A stretch of 64,000 nt of DNA from the NCBI RefSeq assembly GCF_032854445.1, contig NC_088302.1, positions 57,328,237-57,392,236 of the forward strand, in the 5' to 3' direction. Below the pieces are notes generated by a model, which saw nothing but the letters and a program-made list of their open reading frames with translations, made no database searches and was not told where the DNA came from. The translations under genes and the position numbers were made by a program. This DNA is from Liolophura sinensis (lineage: Eukaryota > Mollusca > Polyplacophora > Chitonida > Chitonidae). This document shows positions 10,935 to 22,900 of the stretch, piece after piece (position 1 is the first letter of the stretch; each line of letters begins with the position of its first letter).

Positions 10935-13900
10935 GTAAGGCTCAAGTACTCCTTTTACTGGGGTATAGTGACTTACTAATACAGAAGCCTTCAAATCATA
11001 TGCCGCTCTATTCCATGGCCTCCCTGGAGGACAGACAAAAGCACTGCGGACAAATCCTCCGGCGGACAAAATTTTGGCGGACATAAGCCCCTCGAGCAGT
11101 ATTGTGTATATGGTAAAATGACATAGTTGTTTGAGAAACCTTGAAACACTTTCCCTGAGGTGATGTTTTAGATTTCAATATATGTTTGCAATCAACAGAA
11201 CCCACCTTACTCCTTCAATCGCCATTGACAACAATGTTTTTGACAACATCGGAGAGAGTTATATATCTCTCAGCGGCATACAAGATGCTCAACCTACATT
11301 CCAGGCTTATATGAAAACTACAGAAGCCTTGCTGTATTGCAGCTTGTGTTAGGTGTTTTTCCTATTCTGAAAAACACACGCACGCACGCACGCATTTACA
11401 TGGTTTCAACCTCAGAAAACAAAACGTGCCTGATTCAAAATCTTTCAGAGTGTAGATGTTCAAAATGATGCAACCAACATTCATTTTTCCAGATTTCGGA
11501 AAAATTCGTCCTACCCAGGGGTTAAACCACTAGTCTACTCTCGGGTTGGTGATACAGCGGTCGTCTCAATTTTACGTTGGTACGGCTCTCGGGTTGTGAT
11601 GATGAAGTGGTCTGTTTTTATCCTGACCCTTAAGTCAGATAATCCGTAAAATTAATGAATACAAACAGAAGAAACTGGTGTACTTTACAGTTGATTCATT
11701 TCTTATTTCAGATGCAGTTACCGACCAGTGGCGTAAAACCCCAACCTGGGATGATAAGGTATGTCCTCATTGTAACAGCGTAAAACCACAACCTGGGATT
11801 ATAAGGTATGTCCTCATTGTAACAGTGTAAAACCACAACCTGGGATTATAAGGTATGTCCTCATTGTAACAGCGTAAAACCCCAAGATGGGATGACAAGG
11901 TATGTCCTCATTGTAACAGAGTAAAACGTCGCCTTGGGATGACAATGTGTGTCCTTACTGTAACAGAGTAAAACGTTCACTTGGGATGATAAGGTATGTC
12001 CTCCTTCTAACAGCGTAAAACCCCACCCTCGGATGACATGGTATGTCCTCATTGTAACAGCGTAAAAGCCCAAGCTGGGATGACAAGTTATGTCCTCATT
12101 GCAACAGCGTACAACCCCAACCTGAGAAGACAAGGTATGTCCTCATTGTAATAGCGTAAAATCCCAACCTGGGATGACAAGGTATGTCCTCATTGTAACA
12201 GCGTAAAATACCAACCTGGGATGACAAGGTATGTCCTCATTGTAACAGCGTACAACCCCAACCTGAGAAGACCAGGTATGTCCTCATTGTAACAGCGTAA
12301 AATCCCAACCTGGGATGACAAGGTATGTTCTCATTGTAACAGCGTAAAATCCCAACCTGGGATGACAAGGTATGTCCTCATTGTAACAGCGTAAAATACC
12401 GACCTGAGATGACAAGGTATGTCCTCATTGTAACAGCGTAAAACCCCAGTCTGAGAAGACCAGGTATGTCCTCTGTGTAACAGCGTAAAACCCCACCCTC
12501 GAAAGACAAGGTATGTCCTCATTGTAACAGCGTAAAACCCCAACCTGAGAAGACAAGTTATGTCCTCATTGTAACAGCGTAAAACCCCAACCTCGGATGA
12601 CAGTGTATATCTTCATTTTAACAGAGTAAAACGTTGACTTCGAATGATAGGGTATGTCGTCATTGTAACAGCGTAAAACCTCAACTTGGAATGATAAGGT
12701 CTGTCTTCATTGTAATAGCGTATATCCCATCCTAGGATGACATGGTATGTCCTCATTGTAACAGAGTAAAACCCCAACCTGGGATGACAGTGTATGTCTT
12801 CATTGTAGCAGCATTAAATCCCAAGCTGGGATGCCAAGGTGTGTCTTCACTGTAACAGAATGAAATGTCGACTTGGGATGATAAGGTATGTCCTCATTGT
12901 AAAAGAGATAAACCCCACCCTTGGAAGAAAAGTTTTGTCCTTATTGTAACAGCGTAAACCATAAACCTAGGATGACATGGTATGTCCTCCGTTTAACAGT
13001 GTAAAACCCCAACCTCACATAATAAGGTATGTCCTCACTGTAACAGCGTAAATCCCCACCCTCGGAAGACAAGGTATATCCTCATTGTAAAAGCGTAAAA
13101 CCCCAATCTGAGAAGACCAGGTATGTCTTCATTGTAACAGAGTAAAACCCCACCCTCGGAAGACAAGGTATGCCCTTATTGTAACAGCGTAAAATCCCAA
13201 CCTGGGATGACAAGGTATGCCCTTATTGTAACAGCGAAAAAGCCCAACCTGGGATGACAAGGTATGCCCTCACTGTAACAGCGTGAAACTTCAAGGTGGA
13301 ATGACAAGGTATGCCCTCATTGTAACAGCATAAAATACCGACCTGGGATGACAAGGTATGTTCTCACTGTAACAGCGTAAAAACCCACCCTGGGATTACA
13401 AGGTATGCCCTCATTGTAACAGCGTAAAAGCCCAACCTGGGATGACAAGGTATGCCCTCATTGTGACAGCGTAAAAGCCCAACCTGAGAAGACATGGTAT
13501 GTCCTCATTGTAACAGCGTAAAACCCCAATCTGAGAAGACCAGGTATGTCCTCTTTCTAACAGCGTAAAACCCACCCTCGGAAGACAAGGTATGCCCTCA
13601 TTGTAACAGCGTAAAACACCAACCTGAGAAGACCAGGTATGTCCTCTTTGTAACAGCGTATAACCCTATCCTCGGAAGACAAGGTATGTCCTCATTGTAA
13701 CAGGGTAAACCATAAACCTAGGATGACAAGGTATGCCCTCATTGTAACAGCGTAAAACTTTAAGGTGGGATGACAAGGTATGTCCTCATTGTAACAGCGG
13801 AAAACTTCAAGGTGTAATGACAAGATATATCCTTATTGTAACAGCATTGAAGCCCAACCTGGAATGACAAGATTTGTCCATATTGTAACAGTGTAAAAGC

Positions 13901-16900
13901 CCAACCTAAGAACACAAGGTATGTCCTCTTTGTAACAACGTAAAACCCCACCCTTGGAAGACAAAGTATGTCCTCATTGTAAAAGTGTAAACCATAAACC
14001 TCGGATGACATTGTATGCCCTTATTGTATCAGCGTAAAACTTCAAGGTGGGATGACAAGGTATGTCCTGATTGTAACAGCGTAAAAACCCAACCTGGGAT
14101 GACAAGGTATGACGTCATTGTAACCGCGTAAAAGCCCAACCTGGGATGACAAGTTAGGGCCTCATTGTGACGTCGTAAAACTTCAAGGTGGGATGACAGT
14201 GTATGTCCTCGTTGTAACAGCTCAAAACTTTCAGGTGGGATGACAAGGTATGCCCTCATTGTAACAGCGTAAAACTTCAAGGTGGGACGACAGTGTATGT
14301 TGTCATTGTAACAGCGTAAAACTACAAGGTAGGATGACAAGCTATGCCCTGATTATAACAGTGTAAAACTTCAAGGTGGGATGACAAAATATCCCTTCAT
14401 TGTGACAGCGTAAAACTTCAGGTTGGCATGACAAGGTATGCCCTCACTGTAACAGTGTTAAACTTCAAGGTGGGATGACACGGATTCCCCTCATTGTAAC
14501 AGCGTAAAAGCCCAACCTGGCATGATAAGGTATGACCTCATTGTAACAGCATAAATCTTCAAAGTGGGATGACAAGTTATGCCCTCTTTGTCACAGCATA
14601 AAACTTCAAGGTGGGATGACAGTGTATGTCCTCATTGTAACAGCGTAAAACCCCAGCCTGGGATGACAAGGGATGTCCTCATTGTGTCAGCATAAAACTT
14701 CAAGGTGGGATGACAAGGTATGTCCTCTTTGTCACAGCGTAAAACTTCAAGGTGGGATGACAAGATATGTCCTCATTGTAACTGCGTAAAAGCCCAACCT
14801 GGGATGACAAGGTATGCCCTCATTGTAATAGCGTAAAAGCCTCACCTGGGATGACAAGGTATGCCTTCATTGTAACAGCGTAAAATACTGACCTTAGGTG
14901 ACAAGGTATGTCCTCATTGTATCAGGGTAAAACTTCAAGGTGGGATGACAAGGTATGTCCTCATTGTAACAGCATAAAATACCGACCTGGGATGACAAGG
15001 TATGTTCTCATTTTAACAGCGCAAAAGCCCACTCTGGGATAACAAGATATGCTTTCATTGTAACAGCGGAAAACTTCAAGGTGGGATGACAAGGTATGCC
15101 CTCATTGTAACAGCGTAAAAGCCCACCCTGGGATGACAAGGTATGACGTCATTGTAACAGCGGAAAACTTCAAGGTGGGATGACAAGGTATGCCCTCATT
15201 GTAACAGCGTAAAATACCGACCTGGGATGACAAGGCATGTCGTCATGGTAACAGCGTAAAACTTCAAGGTGGGATGACAAGGTATGCCCTCATTGTAACA
15301 GCGTAAAACTTTAAGGTGGGATGACAGTTTTTGTCCTCTTTGTAACAGCGTAAAACCCCAACCTTGGATGACATGGTATGTCCTCATTGTATCAGCGTAA
15401 AACTTCAAAGCCCAGTATGTCCTCTTTGTCACAGAGTAATACATCGACTTGGTTTGACAAGGTATGTCCTCACTGTAACAGCGTAAAACCCTGACCTGGG
15501 ATGACAGGATATGTGTTTTCGCAGCGTAAAACCCGAATATTTGAGGTAGGGGTGTTGAACAGGATTAGACCTGAAATTTTGATCCTCGGCTCCTAATGCC
15601 CAGGTGATGATGGTCGGGTGACGGTACTCGGATGGCAGTGTCCGGGTGATGATGCTCCGATGACGGTACTCGGGTGACAGTGTCCGAGTGATGATGCTCC
15701 GGTGACGGTACTCGGGTGACAGTGTCCGGGTGATGATGCTCCGGTGACGGTACTCGGGTGACAGTGTCCTGGTGACGTTGCCCGGGTGACGGTACTCGGG
15801 TGACTGTGCCCTGGTGACGATGGTCGAGTGACGGTACTCGGGTGACAGTGCCCTGGTGATGATGCTCCGGTGACGATACTCGGGTGACAGTGTCCGGGTG
15901 AAGATGCTCCGGTGATGGTACTCGGGTGACAGTGCCCTGGTGACGATGCCCGGGTGACGGTACTTGGGTGACAGTGTCCGGGTGAAGATGCTCCGGTGAC
16001 GGTACTTGGGTGACAGTGCCCTGGTGACGTTGCTCCGATGACGGTACTCGGGTGACAGTGTCCGGGTGATTATGCTCCGGTGATGGTACTCGGGTGACAG
16101 TGCCCTGGTGACGATGCCCGGGTGACGGTACTCAGGTGACAGTGTCCGGGTGATGATGCTCCGGTGACGGTACTTGGGTGACAGTGTCCTGGTGACGTTG
16201 CTCGGGTGACAGTGCCCGGGTGACGATGGTCGGGTGACGCTACTTGGGTGACAGTGCCCTGGTGACGGTACTCGGGTGACAGTGTCCGGGTGATGATGCT
16301 CTGGTGACGGTACTTGGGTGACAGTGTCCGAGTGATGATGCTCCGGTGACGGTACTTGGGTGACAGTGTCCGGGTGATGATGCTCCGGTGACGGTACTCG
16401 GGTGACAGTGTCCGAGTGATGATGCTCCGGTGATGGTACTTGGGTGACAGTGCCCTGGTGACGATGCCCGGGTGACGGTACTCGGGTGACAGTGCCCTGG
16501 TGACGTTGCCCGGGTGACGGTACTCGGGTGACAGTGCCCTGGTGACGTTGCCCGGGTGACGGTACTCGGGTGACAATGCCCTGGTGACGTTGCCCGGGTG
16601 ACGGTACTCGGGTGACAATGCCCTGGTGACGTTGCCCGGGCGACGGTACTCGGGTGACAGTGTCCGGGTGATGATGATCCGGTGACAACGGGTTCTTTGA
16701 AGACGATATGTCATCGATGTACACTTTGTACACTGTTCTCTTTACATGTAGCTGATGACGTCTCTGAAGGGCGCAGTTGAATGTTACAAACCTTACGAAG
16801 GTCTGAAGCTGAAAACTGTTAATCTTTTAATGATCGGTCCGGTTGGATCGGGCAAGTCAAGCTTTTACAACACCATCAGTTCCATCTTCCGAGGTCGGAT

Positions 16901-19900
16901 ATCGAGCCAGGCCCCGGCGGGCAGCGTGGAACACAGTCTGACCAGTCAGGTGAGTACTGAACCAGCTCCTGGAACTGGTAGTATATGTTGTTATTTGGGA
17001 AGACAGGAGCTCCATTTGCATTTTCTGTTATTCATTTGTTTATGTGTATAAGTGAAACTGTGTAAGCAAATTGATTATGTCAAGCGAAAATGTTTTATTT
17101 TTGATGCATTTCCAAAAAATATTGTTTTGTTGTATTTGTTGTATTGTTTGTTTGTACATAAGTAATTTATTAACTGGAAGTAATGAATGTGTGTGACTGT
17201 CACTCACACGACCGACCATGCCAAATCCAAAATCTACTATACATGTATGATGCCAGCCAGCGTCATTATTTACCTTATGCGATTATTTGTTTGAGTGTCA
17301 TCATTTTAACCTAACATCTGCTTCTAGATATTGCGTGGGCAGATCACATGGTTATGTGCGAGTTGGACAGTAACATCGTCTTGACGTTAAAAACTGTAAC
17401 ACCGTGAACCTGTCACTGTCACTGTGTCACTGTGACGGTGATGCTGTTAATGTGAAGGTGTCATTTTCACTGTGAAGATGTAACTGTCACTGTAAAACTA
17501 TCACTGTGACGGTGTGAAGGTGTCATTGTCATTGTGACGGTGTCACTGTCAGTATACAGGTATCAGTGTGAAAGTGTTGCTGTTACGGTGTCACTGTCAG
17601 TGTGGTGGTGCCACTTACATTGTGGAGGTGTCACTGTGATGGTGTTACTGTTAGTATGCATGTGTAACTGTCAATGTGAAGGTGTTATTCTCATTATGAA
17701 GGTGTTACTCTCAATGTGAAGGTGTTACTCTCATTATGAAGGTGTTAGTCTCAATGTGAAGGTGTCACTGTCAGTGTAAAGGTGTCATTGTTACTGTGAC
17801 GATGTCACTGGGAAATTGTTACTTCACTGGAAGGTGTCACTGTCAGTGTGAAGGCGTCACTGTCACTGTGAAGGGATCACTGTGACAGTGTTACTGTCAT
17901 TGTGAACATGTCACTGTGACGATGTTTTTGATAGTGAGAAGGTGTTACTGTCAATGTGAAGGTGTTACTGTTAGTGTTAAGGTGTCACTGTCATTGTAAA
18001 GGTGTCAAGGTCAATATGCAGGTCTCACTGTGATGGAGTTACTGTCATCTGTGAAGGTGTCGCTGTGACGGTGTTACTTTCAGTGAGGTTTAATGGTCAG
18101 TGTGAAGGTGAAACTATCACTACGAAGGTGTCATTTTTAGTGTGAAGGTGTCAGTGTGAAGGTGTTACTTTCATCGTGAAGGTGTCACTGGGATGTTGTC
18201 ATTGTAAGTGTAAAGGTGTCATTAGCAGTGTGAAAGTGTCATTAGCAGTGTGAAGGTGTCAGTGTGAAAGAGTCAGTGTGAAGGTGTTACTTTCAATGTA
18301 AAGGTGTCACTGTAACTGTGTCATTGTCATTGTGAAGGTGTCCTTACCATTGTGAAGGTGTCAGTGTGAAAGTGTTAGTGTGAAGATGTTACTTTCAATG
18401 TGAAGGTGTCCCTGTGATGGTGTTATTGTCAGTGTGAAAGCGTCATGGCTCTGCCCTGTTTCCTCCCACCTTAACGCTGGCCTCTGTTGTATAAGTGAAA
18501 TCTTCTTTAGGATGGCATAAAACACCAATCAAATAAATAAACAGTGAAAGTGTCATGGTCACTAATGCGTTATTGTACTAACTGATTGCGTGCTTCAGTG
18601 CTGCTTCCACTGTGTTGTGAAGTAATAAACTGTGGCATAATAAACTGTGGTGTAACAAACTGTGGAGTGATGAACTGAGGAATAAAGAACTTTGATTTAA
18701 TGAACTGTGAAGAAAAGAACTGTGGCTTTAGGAACTATGATATAATAACCTGCTGTGTAGTGAACTGTGGTGTAGTGAGCTGTGGTGTAATGAAATGTGG
18801 TGTAATGAACTGTGGTGTCATGAGCTGTGGTGTAATGAGCTGTGGTGTAATGAGCTGTGGTGTCATGAACTGTGGTGTCATGAGCTGTGGTGTAATGAGC
18901 TGTGGTGTGATGGACTCTGGTGTCATGAACTGTTGTGTAATGAACTGTGGTGTCATGAACTGAAGTGTCATGAACTGTGGTGTCATGAGCTGTGGTGTGA
19001 TGAACTCTGGTGTGATGAACTGTGGTATAATGAACTGTGGTGTGATTAACTGTGATGTAATGAACTGTGTTGTAATGAACTGTGGTGTAATGAAATGTGG
19101 TGTGATGATTTTAGGCGTCTTTTGCATCTCTTGGAAGCATACACTTTCAGGAATATAAGTTTTATGTAAATAAACACAACATGCACCATGATAGTGAAGA
19201 AGTTTGTCGATTGCAGTTCCGGAAGTACAGAGTCCTAGTGGGGGATGCTGGGAAGCCCACAAGCTTCCGGTTGTGTGACACTATGGGTCTGGAGGAGGGA
19301 CAAGGGATTGATTCAGTAGATGTCCCTTTTATCTTGGATGGAAATGTACCAGATATGTACCGGGTAAGACAGAAGGTTTTGTTTTGTTTTTCGTTTTTTT
19401 CTGTACATTTCAGATTTAAAATCATGAAGGTTACTAGTTTAGTAAATTGGTTCAACATGTCTTTGTCAAATCTGTTGAAGAAAGCCTAAACATGTAAATT
19501 CGATACTGGGGACATTTACTCGCATCAACACATTTTACTCGCATAGACAAAGCGGTGAAAACATTGTCCGAATGCTGGAGCGCTAATACAAAACTGTGCT
19601 TCACGGCCTTGTACATGTATGTCCATCACAAGGTTTTGTTGACGTTCACGATGTACCTACGCAGCGCAGACTGTACTTATGTCATATTGTGCTGTCCACT
19701 TATTATTAGCCATTATTTTCAGATTATCAGAAATTGCTGTCCATTTCCCCATAACCTCCCACGTTTTCGTTGGCCTCTTCGACTGCTTGACTGCTTCAGG
19801 CGAGTAAAGTGCCCCGATGTTCGCGGTCTCAAATAGTAATAATATTTTTGAAATATAGTCAACAAACAGGGTGCTGACATTTCCAGATTAATAACGATCT

Positions 19901-22900
19901 TGTGTGAATTTCCTTTTCTTATTCTTTTCTGTTTTAGTTCAACCCAGCATCTCACGTGACACCAGAGATCCCAGACTTCAATAAATGCCCACAGCTAAAA
20001 GACAAAATTCACTGTGTGGGATTTGTACTGAACAGCACCAAGGTAGAGGCGATGTCGGAGAAACTACTGTTGAAGATACAGTCTATCCGGCATCATATCA
20101 ACCAGAGAGGTGAGTCTATCAGGCATCATATCAACCAGAGAGGTTAGTCTATTCCACATTATATCAACCAGAAAGGTGAGTCTATCTGGCATCATATCAA
20201 TCAGAGCGGTAAGCCTATCTGGCATCATATCAACCAGAGAGGTAAGTCTGCCCAACACCATATCAACCTGAGAGGAGAGTTTGTCCAGCACCATATCAAC
20301 CAGAGAGGTGAGCCTATCCAGCATCATGTCAGCCAGGGAGGTGAGTCTATTTGGCACCATGTCAGCCAGAGAGGTGAGTATATCTGGCATCATATCAACC
20401 AGAGAGGTGAGTCTATCCAGCATCATATCAACCAGAGAGGTGAGTCTATCCGGCATCATATCAACCAGAGAGGTGAGTCTATCCAGCATCATATCAACCA
20501 GAGAGGTGAGTCTATCTGGCATCATATCAACCAGAGAGGTGAGTCTATCCGGCATCATATCAACCAGAGAGGTGAGTCTATCTGACATATCAACCAGAGA
20601 GGTGAGTCTATCCTGCATCATATCAACCAGAGAGGTGAGTCTGTCTGACATATCAACCAGAGAGGTGAGTCTATCCATCATCATATCAACCAGAGAGGTG
20701 AGTCTATCCTGCATCATATCAACCAGAGAGGTGAGCCTGTCCAACACCATATCAACCAGAGAGGTGAGTCTGTCCGGCACCATATCAACCAAAGAGATGA
20801 GTCTATCCAACATCATATCAACCAGAGAGGTGAGTCTATCCAGCATCATATCAACCAGAGAGGTGAGTCTATCCAGCACTATATCAACCATAGAGGTGAG
20901 CCTGTCCAACACCATATCAACCAGAGAGGTGAGTCTGTCCGGCATCATATCAACCAAAGAGATGAGTCTATCCAACATCATATCAACCAGAGAGGTGAGT
21001 CTATCCATCATCATATCAACCATACAGGTGAGTCTATCCTGCATCATATCAACCAGAGAGGTGAGTTTTTCCAGCTTCATATGAATCTTAGAGGTGAGTC
21101 TGTCCAGCACCATATCAGCCAGAGAGGTGAGTCTATCCGGCATCATATCAACCAGAGAGTTGAGTGTGACCAAGACCATATCAACCAGAGAGGTGAGTCT
21201 ATCCAGCATCATATCAACCAGAGAGGTGAGTGTAACCAGGACCATATCAACCAGAGAGGTGAATGTAACCAGGGCCATATCAACAAGAGAGGTGAGTCTG
21301 TCCAAAACCATATCAACCAGAGAAGCAGCACAGTATCAGCCAGAGAGGTGAGTCTATCCAATACCATATGAATCATAGAGGTAAGTCTATTGGGCATCAT
21401 ATCAACATGAGAGGTGAGTTTATCCCACATCATATCAAGCAGAGAGGTGAGTCTGTCCAACACCATATGAACCTGAGAGGTGAGTCTGTCCAACACCATA
21501 TGAACCTGAGAGGTGAGTCTGTCCAACACCATATCAACCAGAGAGGTGAGTCTATCAGGCATCATATCGACCAGAGAGGTGAGTGAGTCTATCCGGCATC
21601 ATATCAACCAGAGAGGTGAGTCTATTGGGTGTCACATCAACCAAAGAGGTGAGTCCATCTGGCATCATGTCAACCAGAAAGGTGAGTCTGTTCGTCATAA
21701 TATCAACTAGAGAGGTGAGTCTGTCCAACACCATATCAACCAGAGAGGTGAGTCTATCCGGCACCATATCAACCAAAGAGATAAGTCTATCCAACATCAT
21801 ATCAATCAGAGAGGTGAGTCTGTCCAACACCATATCAACCAGAGAAGTTAGTCTATTCTGCATCCTATCAACCAGAGAGATGAGTGTGACCAAGACCATA
21901 TTAACCAGAGCAGTGCATCTATTGGGCACCATATTAACCAGTGTAACTAGAGGTGAGTGTAACCAGGACCATATCAACCAGAGAATAGAATCTATCCAGC
22001 ATCATATCAACCAGAGAGATGAATGTGACCAAAACCATATTAACCAGAGAAGTGATTCTATTCCGCATCATATTAACCAGAGAAGTGAGTGTAACCAGGA
22101 CGATATCAACCAGAGAGGTGAGTCTGTCCAAAACCATATCAACCAGAGAAGTGAGTCTATTCTGCATTATATTAACCAGAGAGGTGAGTGTAACCAGGAC
22201 CATATTAACCAGAGAGGTGAGTCTATTTCGCATCATATCAACCAGAGATGTGAGTTTGTCCAACACTATATCAACCAGAGAGGTGAGTCTATTCCGTATC
22301 ATATCAACCAGAGAGGTGAGTCTATTCCACATCATATCATCCAGAGAGGTGAGTGTGTCCAACACCATATCAAACAGAGAGGTGAGTCTATTCCACATCA
22401 TATCAACCAGAGAGGTGACTGTAACCAGGACTATTTGAACCAGATAGGTGAGTCTGTCCAGCGCCATATCAACCAGAGAAGTCAATCTATCTGGCAGCAT
22501 ATGAACAAGAGAGGTGAGTTTATTCCACATCATATCAACCAGGGAGGTGAGTCTATCCAACATCATATCAACCAGAGAGGTGAGTTTGTCCAACACCGTA
22601 TCAAATAGAGAAGTGAGTGTAACCAGGACCATATCAACGCAAGGGGTGAGACTGTCCAACACCATATCAACCAGAGAGGTGAGTCTATCCAGCATCATAT
22701 CAACCAGAGAGGTGAGTCTATCCAAAACCATATTAACCAGAGAGGTGAATCTATCTGGCAGCATATTATTCAGAGCAGTGCGTCTATTGGGCATCATATC
22801 AACCAGATAGGTGAGTGTAACCAGGACTATATTTACCAGAGAAGTGAGTCTGTCCAATACCATATCAACCAGAGAGGTGACTCTATCCGGCATCATATCA

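Noticed and set aside
15429-16733. 434-codon minus-strand ORF rich in TRTLSPEYRH
   Set aside because: It is antisense to the 42-bp array. The 42-bp period is a multiple of three, so frames stay open without selection. There is no domain, no start context, and it overlaps the IFI44-like intron.
16755-17051. Separate small AIG1/GIMAP-type GTPase gene starting at 16755
   Set aside because: The frame is exon 3 of the IFI44-like gene. Upstream TLDc and downstream CDTMG and TKVD exons join it in perfect phase and match IFI44 order.
18700-19262. Cysteine-rich ORFs (NCGVMSCGVM) and antisense ITPQFMTPQ ORF
   Set aside because: They are a translation of the 15-bp intronic repeat. The cysteine pattern follows from TGTGGTGTAATG and is not a disulfide-rich peptide gene.
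20064-21311. 415-codon minus-strand ORF of DRLTSLVDMM repeats (and a 382-codon one at 21934-23082)
   Set aside because: Both are antisense reading of the 33-bp array. The 11-codon period keeps several frames open on both strands, and no independent gene signals were found.
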